Origin: an uncultured Bacteroides sp.
Lineage (GTDB): Bacteria; Bacteroidota; Bacteroidia; Bacteroidales; Bacteroidaceae
Direction of reading: 5' to 3'
Assembly: GCA_905198575.1 (NCBI GenBank)
Contig: CAJKDC010000020.1
Coordinates: 1-33,011 of the forward strand
Length of the DNA stretch: 33,011 nucleotides
Made by a program: the position numbers and the translations under genes. Under the pieces are notes generated by a model, which saw only the letters and a list, made by a program, of their open reading frames with translations, was not told where the DNA came from and did no database searches. Positions within the stretch are counted from its first letter, which is position 1. The number at the start of each line of letters is the position of its first letter. Shown one piece after another: positions 16,098 to 24,739 of this stretch.

Positions 16098-19000
16098 TTA
16101 GAACTGGTCTTTTCCGTGACAGTTTTTATATTTCAGTCCGCTGCCGCAAGGACAAGGATCGTTACGTCCTATTGTCTTTTCGGCCCGTACAGGCTCCTGT
16201 TTTGCTTCGCGTGTATCACGGCCTGCAGCAGCCTGCTGATCCGGATCATCCAGATTTACCTTTTCTTCTTTATACTGCTGGCGTGGAGTACGCTGTTCGG
16301 GAGCAGCCTGACGAACCTGCTGTGGTTCCTGCACCGGTATCTGTCCGCGCATCAATACAGAGATGGTATTGTTATTGATTTTGCTTACCATGTTATCGAA
16401 CAGGTTAACAGATTCCAGCTTGAAGATCAACAGCGGATCTTTCTGTTCGTAGCTTGCATTCTGTACAGAGTGCTTCAGTTCATCCAGCTCACGCAAGTTT
16501 TCTTTCCATGCATCATCGATGGTATGAAGCAAGATAGCCTTTTCGAATGCCTTCACGATTTCCTTCGATTCACTTTCGTAAGCAGCCTTCAGGTTTACAG
16601 AAATGTTGTACAGACGTTTACCGTCGGTAATAGGAATCATGATGTTTTCGTACATGTGACCCTGATTTTCGTATACCTGCTTGATAACCGGATTAGCAAT
16701 CTGAGCCATACGTTCACACTTACGCTTGAAGTTAGCCATAGCTTCCTGGAACAAGATTTCTTCCAGATCCTCACGCTTCTTAGAATTGAATTCAGCTTCA
16801 GTAAACGGAGCTTCCATAGCCAATGTATGCAGAATTTCCATTTTAGCCTGCTCGTAATCACCCAATTCTACCGCATAGCAGCAACGGTCCCAAATCATGT
16901 TCACGATATCCATACCGATACGTTCTCCCATCAGGGCGTGACGACGTTTGGTATATACTACGGTACGCTGCTTGTTCATCACGTCATCGTATTCCAGCAA
17001 ACGTTTACGGATACCGAAGTTGTTTTCTTCCACTTTCTTCTGTGCACGTTCGATTGAGTTAGAAATCATCTTGTGCTCAATCATCTCGCCTTCCTTGAAG
17101 CCCAGCTTATCCATTACGGTAGCAATACGGTCGGAAGAGAACAGACGCATCAGGTCGTCTTCCAGAGATACGAAGAATACTGAAGAACCCGGGTCTCCCT
17201 GACGTCCGGCACGACCACGCAACTGACGGTCTACACGACGAGACTCGTGACGCTCAGTACCGATGATGGCCAAACCACCAGCTTCCTTGATTTCCTTGCT
17301 CAGCTTGATATCGGTACCACGACCTGCCATGTTGGTAGCAATGGTAACAGTACTTGCAAAACCGGCTTTAGCTACGATTTCGGCTTCTTTCTGGTGCAAC
17401 TTCGCATTCAGCACGTTGTGAGGAATCTTACGCATGGTAAGCATCTTACTCAACATTTCAGAAATTTCTACCGAAGTAGTACCCACCAGTACCGGACGGC
17501 CTGCCTGTACCATCTTTTCTACTTCTTCGATAACGGCTTTATATTTTTCACGTTTAGTCTTGTAAACGCGGTCGTTCATATCCTTACGGGCGATAGGACG
17601 GTTAGTAGGAATTACTACTACATCCAGTTTGTAGATGTCCCAGAACTCGCCTGCTTCTGTTTCTGCAGTACCGGTCATACCCGAAAGCTTGTGGTACATA
17701 CGGAAGTAGTTCTGCAGGGTGATAGTAGCGAATGTCTGTGTAGCCGCTTCTACCTTCACACCCTCCTTCGCTTCAACAGCCTGGTGCAAACCATCGCTCC
17801 AGCGACGGCCATCCATGATACGACCGGTCTGCTCGTCGACAATCTTCACCTGTTCGTCCATTACCACGTAGTCGGTATCCTTTTCGAACATAGTGTAAGC
17901 CTTCAGCAGCTGGTTGATCGTGTGTACACGTTCCGACTTGATGGCATAGTTAGTAAGCAACTCGTCTTTCTTAGCCAGTTTTTCTTCTTCGCTCAAGTCT
18001 TTTTCGTTTTCCAAAGCAGACAACTGAGCAGTGATATCCGGCAATACGAACAAAGTAGGATCCTGTGAGTTACCGGTAATCAATTCGATACCCTTATCTG
18101 TCAAGTCTACGCTCTTCAGCTTTTCATCGATAACGAAGTAAAGCGGATCGGTAGCTTCAGGCATACGCTTGTTGTTGGCTTCCATATAGATAGCCTCAGT
18201 CTTCAGCATACCAGCCTTGATACCCGGTTCGCTCAGGAACTTAATCAACGCTTTATTCTTAGGCAGAGCCTTGTGTGTGCGGAACAATGCCAGGAATCCG
18301 GCTTCTACATCTTCTTTCTTGTCAGAAGCAATCAGACGTTTTGCATCAGCCAGATACTGAGTAGCCAGACGGCGTTGTGCTTCAACCAGACGTTCAACCA
18401 GCGGACGAAGTACTTCGAACAACTGGTCTTCGCCTTTAGGAACAGGACCAGAGATGATCAGCGGAGTACGAGCATCGTCAATCAATACAGAGTCCACCTC
18501 ATCGACAATGGCATAGTTGTGCTTGCGCTGAACCAAGTCGCGCGGGCTGTTTGCCATGTTGTCACGCAAGTAGTCGAAACCAAATTCGTTGTTTGTACCG
18601 AAAGTAATATCAGCCATATAAGCACGGCGGCGTGCTTCCGAGTTAGGCTGGTGCTTGTCGATACAGTCTACACTCAAACCGTGGAACATGTAGAGCGGGC
18701 CCATCCATTCAGAGTCACGCTTAGACAGGTAGTCGTTCACAGTAACCACATGCACACCGTTTCCGGTAAGCGCATTCAAGAATACCGGCAAGGTAGCCAC
18801 CAATGTCTTACCTTCACCAGTCGCCATTTCGGCAATCTTACCCTGATGCAGTACCACACCACCGAAGAGCTGTACATCATAGTGTACCATGCTCCAGGTC
18901 ATTTCGTTACCGCCTGCAGTCCAGTGATTTTTCCAGATAGCCTTATCACCTTCGATACGCACAAAGTCCTTACCCTGTGCAGCCAGCTGACGGTCAAAAT

Positions 19001-19397
19001 CGGTAGCAGTTACTTCTATTTCTTCGTTTTCAGACAGACGGCGTGCTGTATCCTTCACGATTGAAAAGGCTACAGGCAACACATCGTTCAGTGCTTTTTC
19101 GTATTTATCGAGTACTTCTTTTTCCAGCTTGTCGATCTGTGCAAAGACAGCCTCACGTTTTTCCAGTTCGGTGTCTTCGATAGAAGCTTTCAGTTCGGCA
19201 ATTTTCTTCACTTCTTCGGCAGCCGAATCCTTGATGTACTTTTTCAGTTCTTCTGTTTTCGCACGCAGCTCGTCGTGACTTAACTTGGCAACTTCCGGAT
19301 AAGCAGCTTTAACTTTCTCTACCCACGGCTGAATTTCTTTCATGTCGCGAGAAGCTTTGTTTCCGAACAGTTTGCTGATAAATTCATTAAATCCCAT
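16098..19397 (-). CDS. secA: Preprotein translocase ATPase SecA
   Basis: A 1,099-residue SecA, the ATPase motor that drives unfolded preproteins through SecYEG. Visible are MATGEGKTLVATLP (Walker A, 191-204), the Walker B segment IVDEVDSVLIDDARTPLI, the preprotein cross-linking region, the second RecA-like domain (VGTTSVEISEML, TNMAGRGTDIKL, LRGRAGRQGDPGSS), and the C-terminal zinc site CPCGSGLKYKNCH (C1082, C1084, C1093, H1094). It is about 200 residues longer than E. coli SecA. Extra material includes a charged helical insertion near residues 53-103 and another around 335-440, both usual for Bacteroidetes. It starts 35 nt after the phosphatase-fold gene and appears to be the last gene of the transcript that begins near 22212. 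Confidence 0.98.
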   Translation of the reverse strand: MGFNEFISKLFGNKASRDMKEIQPWVEKVKAAYPEVAKLSHDELRAKTEELKKYIKDSAAEEVKKIAELKASIEDTELEKREAVFAQIDKLEKEVLDKYEKALNDVLPVAFSIVKDTARRLSENEEIEVTATDFDRQLAAQGKDFVRIEGDKAIWKNHWTAGGNEMTWSMVHYDVQLFGGVVLHQGKIAEMATGEGKTLVATLPVFLNALTGNGVHVVTVNDYLSKRDSEWMGPLYMFHGLSVDCIDKHQPNSEARRRAYMADITFGTNNEFGFDYLRDNMANSPRDLVQRKHNYAIVDEVDSVLIDDARTPLIISGPVPKGEDQLFEVLRPLVERLVEAQRRLATQYLADAKRLIASDKKEDVEAGFLALFRTHKALPKNKALIKFLSEPGIKAGMLKTEAIYMEANNKRMPEATDPLYFVIDEKLKSVDLTDKGIELITGNSQDPTLFVLPDITAQLSALENEKDLSEEEKLAKKDELLTNYAIKSERVHTINQLLKAYTMFEKDTDYVVMDEQVKIVDEQTGRIMDGRRWSDGLHQAVEAKEGVKVEAATQTFATITLQNYFRMYHKLSGMTGTAETEAGEFWDIYKLDVVVIPTNRPIARKDMNDRVYKTKREKYKAVIEEVEKMVQAGRPVLVGTTSVEISEMLSKMLTMRKIPHNVLNAKLHQKEAEIVAKAGFASTVTIATNMAGRGTDIKLSKEIKEAGGLAIIGTERHESRRVDRQLRGRAGRQGDPGSSVFFVSLEDDLMRLFSSDRIATVMDKLGFKEGEMIEHKMISNSIERAQKKVEENNFGIRKRLLEYDDVMNKQRTVVYTKRRHALMGERIGMDIVNMIWDRCCYAVELGDYEQAKMEILHTLAMEAPFTEAEFNSKKREDLEEILFQEAMANFKRKCERMAQIANPVIKQVYENQGHMYENIMIPITDGKRLYNISVNLKAAYESESKEIVKAFEKAILLHTIDDAWKENLRELDELKHSVQNASYEQKDPLLIFKLESVNLFDNMVSKINNNTISVLMRGQIPVQEPQQVRQAAPEQRTPRQQYKEEKVNLDDPDQQAAAGRDTREAKQEPVRAEKTIGRNDPCPCGSGLKYKNCHGKDQF

Positions 19398-19432
19398 TGT
19401 ATTGTTGTTTTTATTATTTCAAAATTAAAAAA

Positions 19433-21019
19433 TCAGTGTCTAATCTCGGTTAATGGCGGCAGCGTACTGGCATTAGGGGCCCGGATACGCATAAAATGTG
19501 CCATGGTAGGAATGATAGCTCCTATCTGCACCGGATCGTAAATCTTTGCGGGACGGATGTTGTTTCCAAAGAAAAACAACGGCACGGAAGCATACGCACT
19601 GCGCACCACCTTCACATCGTTGGTATAGTCGCGCACGACGGTCCATCCGGGAAGGACTTCCACCATGAGGTCGCCCGAGCAAAGCGGATTATAACTGTTT
19701 CTTATTTTCTCAATCTTAGGATTCCAGGCTCCCAGCAACAGGCGCTGCGAAGAATAGGCTTCCTTGACCCCGCTGAACTGAACCAGGAAATCGGACGAGC
19801 GGTTAAGTATCTCCGTCAGATTCAGCTTGCGTTCTTCTATCAGCTTACGGTTAAGATATATCTGGTTGTCGAAGTAAGTATCGACGTATTGTCCCTGCCC
19901 GTAAATGGCCATGAGGTACATATTGAGCAAGGCCGCACAACGTTTGATGTAGAATTCTCCTCCCGGAATCTTATATTGCGGCGGGTCGGCAGGCTCCGGA
20001 TCGGCATAACCTGTAGAGGTTATAAAAAACAGCGTATTGGCCAGTCCGACTTTCTTGTCAATAATATCCAGTAAGTCTCCCAGTGTATTGTCCAGACGTG
20101 CATAAACATCCTGTATCTCCATAGGACACTGCACACTGGAAGCATGGTTGTAGTTACCGGCATAATAACCGATAGACAACAGGTCCGGTATATCATCCTG
20201 CCCCATAAATGAAGCATTCAGACAGGCATTCACCAGCTTGTTTACTTCGTCGTTGGCCACAGGACTGGTCTTCAGGCAACGGTATTTCTCGCCCCGCTGA
20301 TCATCAAACTTATGACGGAAGCTGAGCTGCTTGACATCCGAAGTAACATACTTGTAACTGGTTACCGGCAAAGACGGCTCCCATACGATGTCGGCAATGC
20401 GGAAGTCCAGGCCCTGATGGTCATTGAAATAAGTAGCCCACTGCGGGAAATCGCCGTAATAAGTCGTTCCACACCACTTTCCGTTATGATCGTTTATCCA
20501 GAAAGCACCTTTCGACGCATGTCCGGCAGCAAACACAGCCATCTCGCGCGTAGGAGCAATCGAATAAGTAATGGCCTGTCCCTGGGTTGCTACCATCAGC
20601 TCATCGGCCAATGTAGAAACCGAAAGATGCTTGGGAGATGTATTTTCGGACGTATAAATACCCATAAAAGCCGGGTCATCGGTACTTTTTATCACCCTGA
20701 GCGTATTGCGGTCCATCCAGTAGTCGGCTACCACCCCATTGGTATAAGGGTTCCCTCCGGTATAGATAGCGGCTACTGCCGACGAAGGGTCCGGGTTGAT
20801 AAAATCGTATTCGGCATTATAATAGACACGTCCTTCCTTGAGCAGACGCTTGAAGCCCCGTTCACCATACAAGGCTGTAAAAGCTTCGATATAATCTGAA
20901 CGCAACTGATCGATAGTAATACCGACAACCAGTCGAGGCACTGCTGCAGGAATATTCTGTGCCTGTAAACCCGTACAGACAATAACAGTGATTAGTGACG
21001 ATAATATGCGTTCTTTCAT
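19433..21019 (-). CDS. Alkaline-phosphatase-superfamily protein (PafA-like fold), probably catalytically inactive
   Basis: A 528-residue exported protein (signal peptide MKERILSSLITVIVCTGLQA). The frame is open further upstream, but the ATG at 21019 overlaps the stop of the preceding gene (ATGA) and begins the signal peptide. It aligns along its length with PafA-type phosphatases: RLVVGITIDQLRSDY, YGERGFKRLL, GHASKGAFWINDHNGK, VYARLD, KVGLANTLFFIT, VPLFFFG. Against PafA, the first metal ligand D is kept (D37). The nucleophile Thr is replaced by Pro (P78), the D-Y-V-G-H ligand motif reads G-Y-Y-A-G-N, the D-H pair (SADHG) reads STGY, and the last ligand His becomes Ser before VPLFFFG. Active-site Lys and Arg are also lost. 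I infer a pseudo-enzyme that may bind a ligand or partner. Its place between lnb and secA suggests a role in secretion or lipoprotein maturation. Confidence 0.88.
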   Translation of the reverse strand: MKERILSSLITVIVCTGLQAQNIPAAVPRLVVGITIDQLRSDYIEAFTALYGERGFKRLLKEGRVYYNAEYDFINPDPSSAVAAIYTGGNPYTNGVVADYWMDRNTLRVIKSTDDPAFMGIYTSENTSPKHLSVSTLADELMVATQGQAITYSIAPTREMAVFAAGHASKGAFWINDHNGKWCGTTYYGDFPQWATYFNDHQGLDFRIADIVWEPSLPVTSYKYVTSDVKQLSFRHKFDDQRGEKYRCLKTSPVANDEVNKLVNACLNASFMGQDDIPDLLSIGYYAGNYNHASSVQCPMEIQDVYARLDNTLGDLLDIIDKKVGLANTLFFITSTGYADPEPADPPQYKIPGGEFYIKRCAALLNMYLMAIYGQGQYVDTYFDNQIYLNRKLIEERKLNLTEILNRSSDFLVQFSGVKEAYSSQRLLLGAWNPKIEKIRNSYNPLCSGDLMVEVLPGWTVVRDYTNDVKVVRSAYASVPLFFFGNNIRPAKIYDPVQIGAIIPTMAHFMRIRAPNASTLPPLTEIRH

Positions 21020-22194
21020 TCTCTCTTTTTCGTTATAATTAAATAGCTGGCAGATGCCACCCACAAACTAAGCGCCAAAGGTAATACTGTTGAATTAAAT
21101 TCTTGTGGCAAAACAGGGATTAAGATTATAAAAAGTGTTAAATACGCGAAATTTATTAAATGATAAGGCTCTTTTTTACCTTTTATTGCATGATAAATCA
21201 AGACAGGCAGGTAGAACAGCGGCAGCGGATTGAGCAAAGCCAGCAGCCAGTTTGAGCCTACCGTAGGATGAACAGAGCAGAAAAACAGGAAAGCGATGAC
21301 GCAACCTGCCAGGCCCTGTACGGCAAACAGAAATACATACCAGCCATGAGGAATGCGGCGCAAGTGCAAGTAATAAGCTGCAATGCCGATGGAAGCCAGC
21401 AAAAGTATCATGCCTGCCGCAAAAGGAGAAAAAGGCAATATCGGTTCTGCCGGTTCCGGCTTAGCATCTACAATCTTGGTTTCCTCCAATACCAAAGGAC
21501 GGCGGGTACCATCGGATGCTACGATGACAGCTTTCTCGGCAGCCTCTTTCATATAAAAAGGTGCAAACATCTGCTCGCGTCCGGAAATAGGGCGGTCGGC
21601 CTCAGCACCCAGACACAAGTCGATTCCGAATTCCTCCCATTCATGTCCGTCGGTATACTGGTGAACGATGTCGTGGAAAGAAAGTCCGCTACGTGCTTCA
21701 GGATATTCTATCTTGCCGTCGATACACTGCTCAATACGATCGCGGGCACGAGTCGTACAGTTGTCATAAAAGAAATTATAACGGTACACCCGGTTCTGCG
21801 GCAGATAATTCTCTTCGAGCACTTGCCACAGGCGGAGTTTTTCTTCAGGTTTCAGATTCAGTGTCTGCTGATACACAGACGAGCCGCGCAAGGCATATTC
21901 CGTTTCAAAGTAACGGTAAGGCACGATACCGAGCTGATAATCGGTTTCTCCCTTCACAAAGCGGTACACAAAGTTAGGAGTATTGAAACTAAAAACGCCG
22001 TAATTAAACACCCAGTCGATGTCTCGCGAAGGATCTTCGTAACGTAAGGCCGTATGCCCGAAAAGCGCGTATATTTCGGTTCCCGGTTCACAAGTGAGCA
22101 GGCTTACCCGCACACGGTCTTGTGCCCCCGCCGAGAACGAACATGCAAAAAACACCAGTATATAAATATATAAGGTGTAATACAATCTTTTCAT
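21016..22194 (-). CDS. lnb: DUF4105 / Lnb-type lipoprotein N-acyltransferase
   Basis: A 392-residue membrane protein. A signal sequence or first helix (about 5-24) is followed by a periplasmic DUF4105 domain (about 25-235) with the papain-like motifs FGHTALRY (H47) and YDNCTTRARD (C146), likely the catalytic His and Cys. C-terminal residues about 255-387 hold about five transmembrane helices. DUF4105 proteins with this layout include the Bacteroides enzyme Lnb, which N-acylates the lipoprotein N-terminal cysteine in organisms lacking classical Lnt. I assign the function from domain layout and context. The TGA overlaps the ATG of the phosphatase-fold gene (ATGA), so translation is coupled, and secA follows. 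A good promoter lies at 22219-22252. Confidence 0.82.
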   Translation of the reverse strand: MKRLYYTLYIYILVFFACSFSAGAQDRVRVSLLTCEPGTEIYALFGHTALRYEDPSRDIDWVFNYGVFSFNTPNFVYRFVKGETDYQLGIVPYRYFETEYALRGSSVYQQTLNLKPEEKLRLWQVLEENYLPQNRVYRYNFFYDNCTTRARDRIEQCIDGKIEYPEARSGLSFHDIVHQYTDGHEWEEFGIDLCLGAEADRPISGREQMFAPFYMKEAAEKAVIVASDGTRRPLVLEETKIVDAKPEPAEPILPFSPFAAGMILLLASIGIAAYYLHLRRIPHGWYVFLFAVQGLAGCVIAFLFFCSVHPTVGSNWLLALLNPLPLFYLPVLIYHAIKGKKEPYHLINFAYLTLFIILIPVLPQEFNSTVLPLALSLWVASASYLIITKKRE

Positions 22195-22218
22195 ACCTAC
22201 AAAAAATAATTAATAGTG

Positions 22219-22252
22219 CAAAAATAGCGAAAGATTTTCATATTACGGCAAA
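22219..22252 (-). promoter_or_regulatory. Promoter of the lnb - phosphatase-fold - secA unit
   Basis: The minus strand has TTTG (22249-22252) and TATTTTTG (22219-22226), separated by 22 nt, close to the Bacteroides -33/-7 pattern (TTTG, 19-21 nt, TAnnTTTG). The ATG of lnb is 24 nt downstream of the -7 box. Confidence 0.6.
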
Positions 22253-22676
22253 CAATAGTCATTTTATACTTGTATAAACGCTAAACGGAAATGCAGTAAC
22301 TGCGACGACGTTATTATTTAATAGATACCATAACGGTAACAGCTGTGTTCTTCACAGATTTGAGAAAGGTTGCTCTCAGCAATGAAAAAAGTAAGGCATA
22401 GCCGTGAACTAAGTTTATCATTGCAATGACACGACGAATATGTAGCTTTACATCATCAAGCGTCACAGAAACGATGTTGTATCTGTACAAACAGCTGTTG
22501 CATTTGAAGGTTATACAAAGAAAATCGCTGTAAGTAAAACGCTCCAAATGCGGCATCAAGCCCTTATACACTTAACCTTCAGCCTTCACCGACGAAAAAA
22601 ATCTACAGAAATAATGATTTTTGTAGTGGTACCTATTCATTTTTTCCTTTAATTTGCATGCGAAAAAACAAAAATT
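22253..22676. other. Gene-free stretch between divergent lnb and coaX units
   Basis: I see no convincing gene in these 424 nt. A minus-strand frame at 22314-22571 (85 codons, GTG start) has no signal peptide, no family resemblance and no promoter. The stretch has several small hairpins, for example CTGTG-TTCTT-CACAG and TTGCT-CTC-AGCAA around 22345-22385, and the palindrome AACAGCTGTT near 22490. It could hold a structured RNA or a decayed gene, but nothing decides it. The coaX promoter must lie at the right end; TTAATTTG (22649-22656) is a one-mismatch -7 candidate. Confidence 0.4.
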
Positions 22677-23405
22677 GTGGAGCTAATAATAGATATTGGA
22701 AATTCGAACGCGAAACTGGCCGTGTTTGACAATGGGAAAATAGTAGAGGTATTGCGTGGCTCGAACCACTCGTTAGATTGTCTTCCTCTATTATATAATA
22801 AGTATCCGATCGAGAAGGGTATTTATGCTACAGTTATTACCTTAAGTAATACCATCCGAAAGCAGTTGGGCAAGCTTCCTTTTCCCATCATGCAGCTTAC
22901 GAAGGATACGCCGATTCCCATAACCAACCTATATCACACTCCAGAAACGCTGGGCATGGACCGGATTGCAGCTGTTGTCGGTGCACACGATCAGTATCCG
23001 GACCGGAACCTGCTGGTTATCGATGCAGGAACAGCCATTACCTATGAATTCATAGATGCCAACGGGTGCTACCACGGAGGGAATATATCACCGGGAATGT
23101 ACACACGCTTCAAGGCATTGAATATTTGTTGCGACAAACTCCCGCTCATCCACAAGTCGGGCGAAAAACCCGATTTCGGCTACGATACGGAAACGGCTAT
23201 CAGAGCCGGAGTGATTCGCGGTATCGAATTCGAGATTAACGGATATATAGCAATGATGCAAAAGAAATATTCAGATCTTTTGGTTTTTTTAACTGGAGGA
23301 GAGGAATTTTCTTTTGATACAAACTTAAAAAATATCATCTTTGCAGATAGATTCCTAGTATTAAAAGGACTAAACAGAATTTTAAACTATAATGATAAAT
23401 CGTAA
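22677..23405 (+). CDS. coaX: Type III pantothenate kinase
   Basis: A 242-residue cytoplasmic enzyme that phosphorylates pantothenate, the first step of coenzyme A synthesis. The motifs of the ASKHA-fold type III family are present: ELIIDIGNSNAKLAVF (N-terminal phosphate-binding loop, D6), GMDR (93-96), DAGTAITYE (116-124), and GGNISPG (134-140). The only sensible start is GTG at 22677, which begins exactly at the family N-terminus. The 3' end overlaps the next gene by 14 nt, so coaX leads an apparent operon of envelope genes. Confidence 0.95.
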   Translation: MELIIDIGNSNAKLAVFDNGKIVEVLRGSNHSLDCLPLLYNKYPIEKGIYATVITLSNTIRKQLGKLPFPIMQLTKDTPIPITNLYHTPETLGMDRIAAVVGAHDQYPDRNLLVIDAGTAITYEFIDANGCYHGGNISPGMYTRFKALNICCDKLPLIHKSGEKPDFGYDTETAIRAGVIRGIEFEINGYIAMMQKKYSDLLVFLTGGEEFSFDTNLKNIIFADRFLVLKGLNRILNYNDKS

Positions 23406-24690
23406 AACACTGATAAGCGCACTTATTGTACTTGGTAGCACCGGGATCGTGTCGGCGCAATCGAATACAAACTCTCCTTATACCCGATACGGTTTTGGAC
23501 AGCTGTCCGACCAGTCTTTCGGTCATAATCAAGCTATGGGAGGAATAGGATATGCAATTAGAAACGGAGGACATATCAATCCCAAAAACCCTGCATCCTA
23601 TACAGCAGTAGACTCACTGACTTTTCTTTTTGATATAGGAATGAGCCTCAAAAATTCAAACTTCACTGAAGGAGGCGTTTCTACGAATGCAAAGAATGCC
23701 AGCTTTGACTATATTGCCATGCAGTTCCGCCTGTGGAAAAGAATGGGTATGACATTCGGTTTTTTACCGTTCTCTTCTGTTGGATATAGTTTAAAATCTA
23801 CCAATACGCTTACCAGCGAAGGAGGTGAGTCCAGTGATGTCACACAATCTACAACCTTTACGGGCGAAGGTGGTCTGCATCAGGTATTCATAGGACTGGG
23901 ATTCAAGGTTTTGAAAAACTTATCGGTCGGTGCAAACATCTCTTATTTATACGGTGATGTTACGCATCAGACTACTGCCGCATTCAGCAACTCTGCCGAT
24001 GCTACAATGGTCAGCAACGTAGCCAGCGTTAAAAGCTATAAGCTGGACCTGGGATTGCAATATACGCAAAAACTAAGCAAAGTGGATTTCCTTACCCTGG
24101 GTCTGACCTATAACTTGGGCCACAACCTGAACAGCAGTATGGAAAAAACCATTCAGATGCTGGAAGTCGGTTCTTCCGGATATTCTGTAGTCAGCTCGAA
24201 TAGCAACGTGACTAGAGACGGATTTTCCATGCCGCATATTTATGGTGCCGGTCTGGTATACGGCCGCGGAGGAAGACTCACAGTTGGAGCTGATTATACC
24301 TACCAGCAGTGGGCCAAAGCGAAATACGATGGCAACGAGAACTACTATAGCAACTCGTCCAAAATAGCTGTCGGCGGTGAATTTATACCTAACTTCCTGA
24401 GCAAAAACTATTTTAAAAGAATCCGCTATCGGGCGGGTGTATTCTATTCTACCCCTTATACCAAAACTTATACGACAGACGGTTTTGTGGAAGGCGGGAA
24501 AGAATATGGTGCAAGCCTCGGTTTCGGGTTTCCTCTACACTTGTATCAACGTCGAAGTATCTTAAACATTTCCGGACAGTATACACACGTAGCACCTAAA
24601 TACTCCGGAATGCTCTCTGAAAATCGCTTCCAGATAAACATTGGTATCACTTTCAATGAAAGATGGTTCATGAAATGGAAAGTTGAATAA
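23392..24690 (+). CDS. Outer-membrane beta-barrel protein of unknown role
   Basis: A 432-residue protein with a signal peptide (MINRKTLISALIVLGSTGIVSAQ). The mature N-terminus reads SNTNSPYTRYGFGQLSDQ, then MGGIGYAIRNGGHINPKNPA, a pattern seen in FadL/OmpP1-like barrels of Bacteroidetes in which a conserved N-terminal segment plugs the barrel. The rest consists of alternating amphipathic strands (LSVGANISYLYGDV, KLDLGLQYTQKL, FLTLGLTYNLGHNL, LTVGADYTYQQWAKA) and ends RFQINIGITFNERWFMKWKVE. The substrate is unknown. It overlaps coaX by 14 nt and precedes the TPR gene by 49 nt, with LptC and other envelope genes beyond. Confidence 0.8.
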   Translation: MINRKTLISALIVLGSTGIVSAQSNTNSPYTRYGFGQLSDQSFGHNQAMGGIGYAIRNGGHINPKNPASYTAVDSLTFLFDIGMSLKNSNFTEGGVSTNAKNASFDYIAMQFRLWKRMGMTFGFLPFSSVGYSLKSTNTLTSEGGESSDVTQSTTFTGEGGLHQVFIGLGFKVLKNLSVGANISYLYGDVTHQTTAAFSNSADATMVSNVASVKSYKLDLGLQYTQKLSKVDFLTLGLTYNLGHNLNSSMEKTIQMLEVGSSGYSVVSSNSNVTRDGFSMPHIYGAGLVYGRGGRLTVGADYTYQQWAKAKYDGNENYYSNSSKIAVGGEFIPNFLSKNYFKRIRYRAGVFYSTPYTKTYTTDGFVEGGKEYGASLGFGFPLHLYQRRSILNISGQYTHVAPKYSGMLSENRFQINIGITFNERWFMKWKVE

Positions 24691-24739
24691 TAAAATAAGA
24701 AAAACGCAACTTAAAATAAACAACTAAAATTTATATACG

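Noticed and set aside
15939..17057. 372-codon plus-strand frame over the secA 3' end
   Set aside because: Antisense to SecA, including its zinc-site codons, and reads through the secA terminator; low-complexity F/H/R-rich translation typical of shadows.
22314..22571. 85-codon minus-strand frame with GTG start in the lnb-coaX gap
   Set aside because: No recognised domain, no signal peptide, no upstream box, and amino-acid composition close to that of random AT-rich sequence. Kept as part of an unexplained stretch, not called as a gene.
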